Part shown: positions 50,016-58,435 of the stretch, piece after piece
How the letters are laid out: each line of letters starts with the position of its first letter
Position numbering within the stretch: position 1 is the stretch's first letter
Source: Clostridia bacterium
GTDB lineage: Bacteria > Bacillota > Clostridia > Monoglobales > Monoglobaceae
Direction: 5' to 3'
Assembly (NCBI GenBank): GCA_017546145.1
Contig: JAFYXN010000005.1
Coordinates: 62,001-126,000, forward strand
DNA length: 64,000 nt
Program-made: the position numbers and the translations under genes
Notes under the pieces: generated by a model
The model's database searches: none
Told to the model about the DNA's origin: nothing
The model's input: the letters and a program-made list of their open reading frames with translations, nothing else

Positions 50016-51119
50016 TTATCGTACCTCTGAATAAATTTTTTTCATTTCCTCAATAACATTATCAAGTTCAAAGTTTTTAATGACCTCTGCATTGCGATTT
50101 TTGAAATTTTCATGCAACTCGGGTTTTTTCAAAAATTCTTGTATCTTTTCTGCAAAGCCATTAGCGTCGGTTGGGTTGCAAAGAAATCCATTTTCTGCGT
50201 CGGTTATTAAATCGGTATTGCCTCGTATTTTTGATGCAATGCAAGAAAGTCCTGCAGCCATTGATTCCATCAGGGCAACTGGCAAACCTTCTTGGAAAGA
50301 TGGGAAGCAAAATATGTCTGCAGTTTTGCATAGCTCCGCAATATCTGACCGAAAGCCTAAAAGAATAACATTGTCTTTTACCTGCAATTTTGTTGCCAAT
50401 TGCTCAAGCTCTTCTTTTTTACCACCCCTACCTGCTATGAGGTAATAAATTCTATCATTTTTTACTTTAGATAATGCCTCAATAATTACTCGTTGATTTT
50501 TCCTTACACTAAGTTCACCAACTGATAACAAAACGATACTGTCTTTTGGTATTCCAAGCTCTTCACGTTTTTTGTCGCGGTCAACCACAGCGTTTTTAAA
50601 TTTATCAACATTGACCCCAACACCCGGGACGTAATGTGTGTGTTTTGCGTGCAGATATTTTTTTGCAAAGGCAAAGTCCTCGCGGTTTATGGTAATAAGG
50701 TCATCGGTTAAAAAGGAGCAAAACCACTCAACAGGAAAGTACATAAGCCAGTTTTTAAGAGGTGCACCTTTGAAAAAGTGAAAGCCGTGGGCGGTATAAA
50801 TTACTCTTGTGCCCTTTTTTCGTACCTTGCGTGCAGCAAGTCTTGTCATCATAGCTGCAACTGGGGTATGACAATGTATTATCTCATAGTTGCCGTTTTG
50901 GATAAGCTTTTTAAGCTTTTTATATGCATCAATATTTTTTACTTTAAACGGCTGTCTTTCAAAGTCAATGTTGTGTTCGATTTCGCAGATGGTTAAACCC
51001 TCTCTTGGCTTACCGGCAGCTTCAACCTGGTAGCCTTTTTCTTTGAAATATTCAATATACGGAATGTGAAATGCCTTAAAATGTCCCATTATTGATGCCA
51101 CAAATAATACTTTTTTCAT
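50016..51119 (-). CDS. Family 4 glycosyltransferase
   Basis: The 367-residue GT-B enzyme begins with KKVLFVASIMGHFKAFHIPY, has the inter-domain HTPVAAMMTRL and the C-terminal GFRSDIAELCKTADIFCFPSFQEGLPVALMESMA with the EGLP donor-binding region described as SFQEGLPVALMESMAAG. It resembles CapM/EpsD-type transferases that add the second sugar. AAAGGTG precedes the ATG at 51119, and the GTG nine bases earlier is inside that site. Confidence 0.93.
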   Translation of the reverse strand: MKKVLFVASIMGHFKAFHIPYIEYFKEKGYQVEAAGKPREGLTICEIEHNIDFERQPFKVKNIDAYKKLKKLIQNGNYEIIHCHTPVAAMMTRLAARKVRKKGTRVIYTAHGFHFFKGAPLKNWLMYFPVEWFCSFLTDDLITINREDFAFAKKYLHAKHTHYVPGVGVNVDKFKNAVVDRDKKREELGIPKDSIVLLSVGELSVRKNQRVIIEALSKVKNDRIYYLIAGRGGKKEELEQLATKLQVKDNVILLGFRSDIAELCKTADIFCFPSFQEGLPVALMESMAAGLSCIASKIRGNTDLITDAENGFLCNPTDANGFAEKIQEFLKKPELHENFKNRNAEVIKNFELDNVIEEMKKIYSEVR

Positions 51120-51143
51120 TTTTTTCACGCACCTTTAAATGTT

Positions 51144-52265
51144 TTAAAACAGATTTTTGATAATGTTAATAACTTTCATCTGTTGTTCTTCGGTCATTTT
51201 TATATCTGACGGCAGACATAAACCACGTCTGAACAAGTCCTCGCCAACCAAATCACCGCAGCTGATAAAATCACGGTCTGCATATACCGGTTGCAGATGC
51301 ATAGGCTTCCAAATCGGACGAGATTCTATGTTTTCTTCTTCAAGTTTAAGACGTATTTTTTCAGGAGTAGCGATCTTCATTGCATCTTCATCAATAGTAA
51401 AACAACTAAGCCAGAAGTTTGGCTCGGTATAGTCAAGACAGGGATTCATTTTTACAGGAAGTTCCGCAAATTCACGCTTATATGTATTATAAATTTTCTT
51501 CTTCAATGCAATATGCTCGTCCAAATGAATAAGCTGACCTCTGCCAATGCCTGCAACAATGTTGCTCATGCGATAGTTGTAGCCAATTTCGCTGTGCTGA
51601 TAGTGAGGTGCCGCGTCGCGTGCCTGAGTTGAGAAAAACCGTACTTTTTTCACCGCGTCTTCGTCTGCAGACAAAAACATTCCGCCCCCTGATGATGTAA
51701 TGATTTTGTTGCCGTTAAAGCTTATGGCACTGTATTTTCCAAAAGAGCCGGTTTGTCTGCCCTTGTATGTAGCTCCCAAGGATTCGGCAGCGTCTTCAAT
51801 CAGCGGCACATTATACTTTTCGCAAAGGGCAATAATTTCATCAAGCTTTGACGGAGTGCCGTAGAGGTGAACAAGCATAACTGCTTTAACTCTGCCCTTA
51901 TATTTTTCAAGAGCAATTTCAAGGGCTTTGGGGTCCATATTCCATGTGTCACGCTCTGATTCAACAAAAACCTGAGTTCCGTTTTCATAAGTAACAGGAT
52001 TTACAGTTGCGGCAAAGGTCAGGTCTGAACAAAGAACAATATCTCCTTGACCTACACCTGCCATCTTTACCGCCATGTGAAGGGCGTGAGTTCCTGCGGT
52101 CATTGCTGCAGCATAACCGCAACCTGTGTATTCGGCAATCTCGTTTTCAAATTCGTTAACGTTTTTGCCAAGCGGTGCAACCCAGTTTGTATCAAAGGCT
52201 TCCTTTATAAATTCCTGCTCCTCGGTGTGAGTTGTGGGCGTTGAAAGCCATATTTTTTCTGACAT
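51144..52265 (-). CDS. DegT/DnrJ/EryC1 sugar aminotransferase
   Basis: The 373-residue PLP enzyme converts a 4-keto nucleotide sugar to a 4-amino sugar. The N-terminus IWLSTPTTHTEEQEFIKEAF, VPLIEDAAESLGATYKGR with the PLP aspartate, and ISFNGNKIITSSGGG with the PLP lysine are typical. It is similar in layout to PglE/PseC-class enzymes. Its substrate could be the product of the PglF-type dehydratase at 14.5 kb. GGAGA precedes the ATG at 52265. It is the first gene of the minus-strand operon. Confidence 0.93.
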   Translation of the reverse strand: MSEKIWLSTPTTHTEEQEFIKEAFDTNWVAPLGKNVNEFENEIAEYTGCGYAAAMTAGTHALHMAVKMAGVGQGDIVLCSDLTFAATVNPVTYENGTQVFVESERDTWNMDPKALEIALEKYKGRVKAVMLVHLYGTPSKLDEIIALCEKYNVPLIEDAAESLGATYKGRQTGSFGKYSAISFNGNKIITSSGGGMFLSADEDAVKKVRFFSTQARDAAPHYQHSEIGYNYRMSNIVAGIGRGQLIHLDEHIALKKKIYNTYKREFAELPVKMNPCLDYTEPNFWLSCFTIDEDAMKIATPEKIRLKLEEENIESRPIWKPMHLQPVYADRDFISCGDLVGEDLFRRGLCLPSDIKMTEEQQMKVINIIKNLF

Positions 52266-52374
52266 AAGTATCTCCATAGCCTTTCAGCCCACAAAATACC
52301 GTTTTCTTGCCGGTGGGCGCAACAAGATATTAGCGTTTTATCTTAAATTTAAGCATAAATATCCAAGCTAATAT

Positions 52375-52403
52375 ATTATATAACAAAATTAATACCTCGT
52401 CAA
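52375..52403 (-). promoter_or_regulatory. Promoter of the minus-strand exopolysaccharide operon
   Basis: On the minus strand TTGACG, 17 bases, TATAAT. The leader of about 100 bases contains the hairpin GCCCAC/GTGGGC (52287-52315). The rest of the 305-base divergent gap is AT-rich with no other feature I can identify. Confidence 0.75.
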
Positions 52404-52503
52404 GTTTTAAGGAAGAAAAATAAGTTGAAGAGTTTTACATATTAATAAAACATAAACATATTGTCCTAAAAATCCCACAAAAAGAAATTACTGTTTTTAG
52501 CCC

Positions 52504-52532
52504 TTGCAAATTTATATTTATTATGCTAAAAT
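52504..52532 (+). promoter_or_regulatory. Promoter of the plus-strand sugar transferase genes
   Basis: TTGCAA, 17 bases, TAAAAT, about 38 bases before the start codon. Confidence 0.6.
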
Positions 52533-52570
52533 TAATTTCATATAAAAATATTTTTTGCAAGGAGCGGGAA

Positions 52571-53242
52571 ATGAGAAACTTTCAGTTGTTTATAAAACGT
52601 GCATTTGATTTGTTTTGCGGTATAATTCTTTTGATACTTATGATAATTGTTCCGTTGCTTATAGTTATACCCATAACAATAAGGCTGACGTCAAAAGGCC
52701 CGGCTATATTCACTCAGGAGCGTATCGGCAGGGATGGGAAGGTCTTTAAAATCTATAAATTCAGAACTATGCTTTTGCCCGAGAAGAGTATTAATCCTGA
52801 TGGCAGCCCCATGACTTCTGAGCAAAGAATTACCAAAGTCGGAAGAGTTTTGCGCAAAACAAGCCTTGATGAAATTGCGCAGATTTTCAACATCATAAAC
52901 GGTACCATGAGCATTGTGGGACCAAGACCAACGCTTCCTTATCAGGTTGAAAGATATACCGAGCGTCAGGCAGGACGTCATAAAATGCGTCCCGGAGTTA
53001 CCGGCTTGGCACAGGTCAACGGACGAAACGACTTGACTTGGACTGAGAAAATTGAATACGACCTTGAATACATAGAAAAGTTCAGCTTGTGGTTGGATAT
53101 AAAAATCCTTTTTCGCACAGTTCTGGTGGTTCTTAAGCAGGAGGGGATAGCTTTTACAAAGCCGGATGCCGTAATTAATATAAACACAAAAACACCTCAG
53201 CAAATTGAGGATAGGGAACTTGTAAAAATTAAAGGAGAATAA
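52571..53242 (+). CDS. Initiating sugar-phosphate transferase (PglC/WcaJ family)
   Basis: The 223-residue phosphoglycosyl transferase has one N-terminal membrane-associated helix (LFCGIILLILMIIVPLLIV) and the catalytic core with QERIGRDGKVFKIYKFRTM, DEIAQIFNIINGTMSIVGPRP and RPGVTGLAQVNGR. It transfers a sugar phosphate from UDP-sugar to undecaprenyl phosphate, the first step of repeat-unit synthesis. It is of the small PglC-like length plus a short tail. AAGGAG precedes the ATG at 52571. A two-base gap separates it from the ATP-grasp gene. Confidence 0.93.
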   Translation: MRNFQLFIKRAFDLFCGIILLILMIIVPLLIVIPITIRLTSKGPAIFTQERIGRDGKVFKIYKFRTMLLPEKSINPDGSPMTSEQRITKVGRVLRKTSLDEIAQIFNIINGTMSIVGPRPTLPYQVERYTERQAGRHKMRPGVTGLAQVNGRNDLTWTEKIEYDLEYIEKFSLWLDIKILFRTVLVVLKQEGIAFTKPDAVININTKTPQQIEDRELVKIKGE

Positions 53243-53244
53243 TT

Positions 53245-54483
53245 ATGAAGGCATTAGTGCTTGCGGGCAGTTGTTCGCAAATAGTTTTACTTAATCAGCT
53301 GAGGGAAAGAAATATTGAAACCGTTCTTGCGGACAATAACCCTAATGCGGTTGCCATTCCGTATGCTGATAAATTTGTACGCGCCAATATTCTTGATGAG
53401 GTGGCGGTAAAAAAGATTGCTATAGATGAAAATATTGATTTTCTTATCGCTGTTTGTGCTGACCAGGTGCTTCTTACGGTGGCAAAGGTTTCAGAGGAGT
53501 TGGGACTTCCTTGTTATATAGATTATGATACAGCATGCAAGGTTTCTGATAAGGGGCACATGAAGGATATTTTTAGCAAGAATGAAATTCCTTCTTCCAA
53601 GCATGCATTTATGTCAGAACTTGATATGGAAAAAATTAAGGGAATGGAATATCCTCTTGTTGTGAAGCCAGTTGACGCGTATAGCTCAAAAGGAGTTCGC
53701 AAAGCAACAAATCTTGATGAACTTAAACTATATTTTGACGAGGCGTCAAATATATCACGTTCAGGCGTAGTTATTGTTGAAGAATTTGTGGAAGGTGCAG
53801 AATTGACTGTTGATTTTGAGGTAGTTGACGGAAAGGCACATCTTCTTAGCGTTTCAAACACCGAGAAGGTAAATTACAAGGATCGGTTTTTAGCTTTTAG
53901 AACAAGATTTCCTGCTTCTGTTTCTGATGCAACCGTTAAGCGTGTTGCGGATATTGGACAAAAAATAGCAGATGCCTTTAATCTTGTTAACACTCCAATG
54001 CTTGTGCAGCTTCTTACAAATGATGAAAAAGAGTCTGTTCTTGAGTTTTGTGCGCGAACAGGTGGCGGTGCAAAATATCTTTTGGTAAAAGCGGCGTCAG
54101 GCTTTGACCCAATAAAAGCGGTTGTTGACCTGACATTAGGAATTCCTGTTGAAGTTAAAGAAATTAAGCCAGAAAGCAAATTTATTACAAATGAATTTTT
54201 ATATGCATATCCGGGAACTTTTGACCATCTTGAAGGTTTTGACGAATTGAAAGCTGATGGAACTATTGCTGAATACTGGCAATTTAAATGGCAGGGAGCA
54301 GAAATAGTGAATGCCGTGACAAGCAGCGACCGCGTGGCAAGCTTCACCATTTACTCGGATTCTTATGAGGAATTGGTGGAAAAGCATAACCGCATCGCCG
54401 AAACAATTAAAATAATTGACAAAAATGGCGAGGATATTATGCGACACGATTTGCTTACAGATATTAAGCCGTTGTTTTTGTAG
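53245..54483 (+). CDS. ATP-grasp ligase of the exopolysaccharide locus
   Basis: The 412-residue protein has an N-terminal Rossmann-like part (KALVLAGSCSQIVLLNQL), the ATP-grasp core with YPLVVKPVDAYSSKGVRKA, VEEFVEGAELTVDFEV and LEFCARTGGGAKYLLV, then a C-terminal domain. ATP-grasp enzymes join a carboxylate to an amine. In PglC-aminotransferase loci an acetyltransferase usually modifies the new amino sugar; here this ligase takes that position, so it may attach an amino acid or other acid to it. That is inference. It starts two bases after the transferase gene with AAAGGAGA upstream. Confidence 0.9.
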   Translation: MKALVLAGSCSQIVLLNQLRERNIETVLADNNPNAVAIPYADKFVRANILDEVAVKKIAIDENIDFLIAVCADQVLLTVAKVSEELGLPCYIDYDTACKVSDKGHMKDIFSKNEIPSSKHAFMSELDMEKIKGMEYPLVVKPVDAYSSKGVRKATNLDELKLYFDEASNISRSGVVIVEEFVEGAELTVDFEVVDGKAHLLSVSNTEKVNYKDRFLAFRTRFPASVSDATVKRVADIGQKIADAFNLVNTPMLVQLLTNDEKESVLEFCARTGGGAKYLLVKAASGFDPIKAVVDLTLGIPVEVKEIKPESKFITNEFLYAYPGTFDHLEGFDELKADGTIAEYWQFKWQGAEIVNAVTSSDRVASFTIYSDSYEELVEKHNRIAETIKIIDKNGEDIMRHDLLTDIKPLFL

Positions 54484-54517
54484 TAGTTTTATTTTAAAGT
54501 TTAAAGCGCTAATTAAA

Positions 54518-54552
54518 ATACAGATGCGATAGGTTCTATCGCATCTGTATTA
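54518..54552. terminator. Bidirectional terminator
   Basis: AATACAGATGCGATAG and CTATCGCATCTGTATT form a perfect 16-base stem. It separates the ATP-grasp and LysR genes. Confidence 0.93.
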
Positions 54553-55452
54553 TTTGTTTTTTAACAATTCAATCGCGAACTCTGCGTATTTTGAAATATA
54601 TTGTCCACGCCTTAAAACAATTGCAGGGCGCCGCGTGTGCTTAGACTGTTTAAGTTCCAAAAGCGTTATGTTTTTATTTTCGGCTTCGTTTAGCAAAAAC
54701 TGCTTGGGAATAATAGTTGCCGCAACACCGGCTTTAACCATTTCACGGGCGGTAGTAACACCGGTTACTTCAACAAAAATATTTGGCTCTATTTTGGCTT
54801 TTGCACACAAACTGTCAAAAATCTTTCGCATTTCTTGAGATTTTCCTAACACAACAAACGGAAGTTTTTTGCAATCAGACAAATCTACCTCTGTAAAATT
54901 TTCACAGTCAGGGTTCTTATCTATAAGGTGGAGAAGCTTATTGGGCACTGCCAAAACAAAGGCGTCAGGCTTTAATGGGATAACTTCAAAGCTTTTTTCA
55001 TCAACAGGCAGGTTTATAATTGCAAAATCATAGGAGCCCTCAAACAGTCCGTTTCTAAGTTCTGCAAGACTATGTTCCTTAAGGACAATGTTAAGGTTTG
55101 GAAAAGTATCTTTAATTTGTGAAACGATTTGTGGCATTATACAAAGGCTGCGAACAGGAGATATGCCGATAACAAGTTTTCCGAACTCGCCACTTTTATA
55201 TTGCTCCATCGTTTTAAGGAGCGTTTCTTCCTCGAATAAAATTTTCTTTGCTTTTTCTACAAAAACTTCTCCGGCTATTGTAAGAGAAAGGGGGGTTGTG
55301 GTGCGATCAAAAAGCTTTATTCTTAATTCGTTTTCCAATGCTATAATTTGTTTACTGAATGCAGGCTGTGATATTTTGAATTTTTGTGCTGCTTGCGAAA
55401 AGCTACAAACTTCAGCAAGCACAACCGTATATTGAAGCTGTCTTGAGTTCAT
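54550..55452 (-). CDS. LysR-family transcriptional regulator
   Basis: The 300-residue protein has the N-terminal winged helix (SFSQAAQKFKISQPAFSKQI, residues about 16-45) and the periplasmic-binding-like effector domain. It is divergent from a TRAP-like permease gene, and a strong dyad lies between them, so it probably activates that gene in response to its substrate. The ligand is unknown. The terminator overlaps its last codon. Confidence 0.94.
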   Translation of the reverse strand: MNSRQLQYTVVLAEVCSFSQAAQKFKISQPAFSKQIIALENELRIKLFDRTTTPLSLTIAGEVFVEKAKKILFEEETLLKTMEQYKSGEFGKLVIGISPVRSLCIMPQIVSQIKDTFPNLNIVLKEHSLAELRNGLFEGSYDFAIINLPVDEKSFEVIPLKPDAFVLAVPNKLLHLIDKNPDCENFTEVDLSDCKKLPFVVLGKSQEMRKIFDSLCAKAKIEPNIFVEVTGVTTAREMVKAGVAATIIPKQFLLNEAENKNITLLELKQSKHTRRPAIVLRRGQYISKYAEFAIELLKNK

Positions 55453-55521
55453 TGTATTCTACCTCACTTCCTTTTTTAGTATACTATTTAAGCTTCCAAT
55501 ATGCAAGCCTTTATTTTTTTA

Positions 55522-55565
55522 TTGACAATATACTTTCTATATGTTAGTATATAACCATATAGGAA
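55522..55565 (+). promoter_or_regulatory. Permease promoter with a LysR-type dyad
   Basis: TTGACA (55522-55527) with a TAGTAT -10 after 17 bases. TTTCTATATG (55534-55543) and CATATAGGAA (55556-55565) form an inverted repeat with one mismatch and a 12-base spacer. It covers the -10 region and transcription start, a fitting place for LysR binding. Confidence 0.65.
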
Positions 55566-55638
55566 TTGCCTCTATAACCGAAAGGAAATGCGAGGCGGAT
55601 TTTTAGTTTTAAGAAATATCAGAGAAAGAGGAGTGTAT

Positions 55639-56991
55639 ATGGAATTTTTGTATTTAGCTATAGTTTTTATTGTAGCGATAGTCGGATTTTCGGTTTTGAA
55701 AAGGCCTTTGTATGAGTGTATGCTTGCGGCATTTCTTGTTCTTGTCGCCTGCACGGGAACATGGGCAAGCTTTGGGGAATATATCTGGGATGCGATAACC
55801 GAGCCAAGCTTATATGTAATTATAGTATTTGTAATATCAGCTTCGTTACTAGCAAAGACGACTGTTATTGACGACTGTATAGCAATTATCCTTTCGATTT
55901 TTGGCAGACTTCGCGGGGGTGCAGGATATGTTGCCATTATCGCCAGTACATATATGGGTTCTTTGTCAGGAAGCGGCCCCGGAAACGTTGCAACAACAGG
56001 TGTTTTTACAATTCCTGCGATGAAAAAGAGTGGATTTCCTTCGCATTTGGCTGCAAATGTTGAAGCTCACACCAGCACTATGGGAAATATGATACCTCCG
56101 GCGGGGATGATAGCGGTTGCGTTTGCTGCTCTTGACAAGCTTTATCCCGACACGTACACAATGTCCCAGTATTGGATGATTCTTTGGGGTATTGCGCTGT
56201 GGTTTATTCTCCAAAGAATTTTAACGCTTTACTTCCTGTGCCGTTATTATAAGGTTGAAGCCATGAAAAAAGAGGATATACCCAGCTTAAGAGAGTCACT
56301 CAGACATGGCTGGAGGGCAATATTTTTGCCGATAATTGTATTTTTGCCTTTTTTTCTAACCAGTAAATTTGATGCTTTTTTTGTAGAAAGACTCGGAAGT
56401 GGAGCAAGTTCTTTCAACAGTAGTATTTTGCTGATTATTCCTTCCTTAATTGTTATATGTGGTATATTTCTTTCGGGTAGGGAAACTATCAAAAAAGTTA
56501 CGCCCAAGTATATTTACCAAGAAATTTGTACCGGTATGGCCAAGGTTGTTCCGACGTCTGCACTTGTAATGTTTGCATATTTTGTAAGTAATGTTTTTGA
56601 AAAAATTAATGTGGAAGTTGCTATTGGGGAATATATAGCTTCTATGAATCTGCCACTTATAGGTCTTGCTTTTATCGTACCATTGTTTACAACAGTTATG
56701 GGAATGCTCATTCCTGGTTCAACACAGGTAAAGATATTTGGTGGTATCATTATATCAATTTTTGCAGCAGCAGGAGGAAATCCAATGCTTGCAGCAGGAA
56801 TGTTGCCCTGCATTTGCGGAGCAACTCATGGTGTTACCCCTCCATATTGTGCTTGCGTGTATACCGCAATGGGAATTGCTGAAGCAGAGTTGAAACCCAC
56901 ATTAAAAGAAAATATGGTATGGATAACAATTCACTATCTTTTATCGGTAGCCGTAATTTTAGGGTTCATTCCTGTTTTTGGGTTAAAATAA
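55639..56991 (+). CDS. TRAP-like large permease subunit (DctM superfamily)
   Basis: The 450-residue protein has about 12 membrane helices. The motif GSLSGSGPGNVATTGVFTIP and the later HTSTMGNMIPPAG are similar to TRAP-transporter large subunits. TRAP systems import organic acids with a binding protein (DctP or TAXI) and a small subunit (DctQ); neither is recognised here. The next gene encodes a 91-residue membrane protein that might take the small-subunit role. The ATG at 55639 has AGAGGAG upstream. Substrate unknown. Confidence 0.85.
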   Translation: MEFLYLAIVFIVAIVGFSVLKRPLYECMLAAFLVLVACTGTWASFGEYIWDAITEPSLYVIIVFVISASLLAKTTVIDDCIAIILSIFGRLRGGAGYVAIIASTYMGSLSGSGPGNVATTGVFTIPAMKKSGFPSHLAANVEAHTSTMGNMIPPAGMIAVAFAALDKLYPDTYTMSQYWMILWGIALWFILQRILTLYFLCRYYKVEAMKKEDIPSLRESLRHGWRAIFLPIIVFLPFFLTSKFDAFFVERLGSGASSFNSSILLIIPSLIVICGIFLSGRETIKKVTPKYIYQEICTGMAKVVPTSALVMFAYFVSNVFEKINVEVAIGEYIASMNLPLIGLAFIVPLFTTVMGMLIPGSTQVKIFGGIIISIFAAAGGNPMLAAGMLPCICGATHGVTPPYCACVYTAMGIAEAELKPTLKENMVWITIHYLLSVAVILGFIPVFGLK

Positions 56992-57009
56992 TTATATGGG
57001 GGATATGAT

Positions 57010-57285
57010 ATGAAAAAAGTATGTAGTATAATCAATAAATTATATGGAATTATAATGATGGTGGCTTTTTTTGGAGGATTTCTTCCTATTTTCCCATTTA
57101 CTGCTGCATTAATCATTGGAGGAAGTGCAGGAGAAAGTATTTCAATTTTTCTTTACAAGCAATATTATCCATGGGTCATAGCATTAGCGTCAATTAGTGT
57201 AATTTTAGGACTTTTGGGTATGTATCTTGGCAAGCAGCAAGGGTTGTCAATAAAAAATTTTGATTCTAAGAACAATAAATCTTAA
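57010..57285 (+). CDS. Small membrane protein with two or three helices
   Basis: The product (91 residues) has helices at about 12-40 and 55-75 and a charged C-terminus. I cannot assign a family. It starts 18 bases after the permease gene with a GGGGGATATG-type ribosome site and is followed by a terminator hairpin. It could be an accessory subunit of the permease; it is shorter than usual DctQ proteins. Confidence 0.68.
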   Translation: MKKVCSIINKLYGIIMMVAFFGGFLPIFPFTAALIIGGSAGESISIFLYKQYYPWVIALASISVILGLLGMYLGKQQGLSIKNFDSKNNKS

Positions 57286-57311
57286 AAATATTTTATGTCT
57301 GGGTTAATTAA

Positions 57312-57340
57312 AAGCGGCACAAATTTGTGCCGCTTGTTTT
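57312..57340 (+). terminator. Terminator after the permease operon
   Basis: AAGCGGCACAAA and TTTGTGCCGCTT form a perfect stem followed by GTTTTG. Confidence 0.85.
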
Positions 57341-57385
57341 GTAATTTCATACAAAGTAAAAAAGACATCCACAGGGATGTCTTTT

Positions 57386-57460
57386 TGGAGCGGAAGACGA
57401 GATTCGAACTCGCGACGTTCACCTTGGCAAGGTGACGCTCTACCACTGAGCCACTCCCGC
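57386..57460 (-). tRNA. tRNA-Gly (anticodon GCC)
   Basis: On the minus strand the acceptor GCGGGAG pairs with CTTCCGC with wobble, the anticodon stem CACCT/AGGTG encloses TTGCCAA with anticodon GCC, the T-arm has GTTCGAATC, and CCA is encoded. A hairpin AAAGACATCC/GGATGTCTTT at 57360-57384 terminates it. Confidence 0.95.
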
Positions 57461-57605
57461 AAATATTTATGTTTCTCAACTGCAATAGCTATTTTAGCAC
57501 AGCACAGAGCATTTGTCAAGGGTAAAACCTAAAAAATATTTAAGTTATTTAAAAATTAAATTGCGGTTATACTAATTTTGAATACTTAAAAAAAGGAGAG
57601 ATAAA

Positions 57606-57863
57606 ATGAAGGAGTTTTCTTATAAAATAAAAGATGAGGTCGGAATCCATGCTCGTCCTGCAGGACTGCTTGTGAAGGCGGCAACAGGGTTTGGCTCAGA
57701 AATTAAACTGCACAAGGGCGAAAAGTCTGCCGATGCAAAGAAAATCTTTTCGGTTATGGGTCTTGGTGCAAAAAAAGATGACGAAATCCGTGTAACCGTC
57801 GAGGGCGACGATGAAGACCGTGTCGCAGAGGAACTTAAAAGATTTTTTGAAGAGAATTTATAA
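57606..57863 (+). CDS. HPr-family phosphocarrier protein with Lys at position 46
   Basis: The 85-residue protein is an HPr homologue. The phosphoenolpyruvate-dependent site is H15 in GIHARPAG. The position equal to B. subtilis Ser46, the target of HPr kinase, is Lys46 in AKKIFSVMGLG; a serine sits three residues later at 49. It can therefore carry phosphate for the PTS but probably does not respond to HPr kinase at the usual residue. AAGGAGAG precedes the ATG. It is a single gene; a hairpin follows. Confidence 0.93.
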   Translation: MKEFSYKIKDEVGIHARPAGLLVKAATGFGSEIKLHKGEKSADAKKIFSVMGLGAKKDDEIRVTVEGDDEDRVAEELKRFFEENL

Positions 57864-57884
57864 TAGAAAAGACCAAAAATGGAT

Positions 57885-57926
57885 GAACTGCACCATGTTG
57901 CACTGTTTGCGCAAATGGTGCAGTTC
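57885..57926. other. Hairpin between convergent genes
   Basis: GAACTGCACCA (57885-57895) and TGGTGCAGTTC (57916-57926) form a perfect 11-base stem with a large loop. There is no T-run. It lies between the HPr and queT stop codons. Confidence 0.55.
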
Positions 57927-57945
57927 GATAGTTTGCTTTGTATTC

Positions 57946-58428
57946 TTATATATTTTTCATACGTTTTTTCAGAGCAGCACCAAGAAGGTAGCCAAGCACT
58001 CCGCATGAAACAATCTCGCCCAGACCTACTGTCAGCATAAAATAAAAAACCGAGCCTTCAAAATGGTAGGCATAAGCCAGTACATAGGGAATGATAAGGG
58101 TGTTTGAGATTATGGGCGGCAGCAGGCAAAGAATTTTGTGTTTGCAAAGTATCCGAGTAAATATTGCGCCCAAAAGTGTGGCAAGACTGCCGAAAATTAC
58201 ATCAATAAAGATACTGCCGGTAAGAATGTTTGCAAGAATACATCCTATAAAAAGGCCGGGTATTGCCGCAGGTGTAAATATTGGCAGAATTGTCAGCGCC
58301 TCGGATAGGCGCAGCTGCACTGCACCGCTTGAAAGACCAAATGCGTTTGCAACAAGTGTCAATGCCACATAAAGTGCCGCAATTACTGCGGCGTGTGCCA
58401 TAAAACGAACAGAACCTTTTGTTTTCAT
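57946..58428 (-). CDS. queT: QueT-family queuosine precursor transporter
   Basis: The 160-residue membrane protein has five or six helices with ALYVALTLVANAF, VQLRLSEALTILP and GAIFTRIL. It is the S component of an ECF-type importer for the queuosine precursors preQ1 or preQ0. The leader carries a preQ1-I type riboswitch whose tail overlaps the ribosome site, which fits this substrate closely. The ECF energising module is not encoded nearby. AAGGAG lies just before the ATG. Confidence 0.92.
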   Translation of the reverse strand: MKTKGSVRFMAHAAVIAALYVALTLVANAFGLSSGAVQLRLSEALTILPIFTPAAIPGLFIGCILANILTGSIFIDVIFGSLATLLGAIFTRILCKHKILCLLPPIISNTLIIPYVLAYAYHFEGSVFYFMLTVGLGEIVSCGVLGYLLGAALKKRMKNI

Positions 58429-58435
58429 AAAAATT

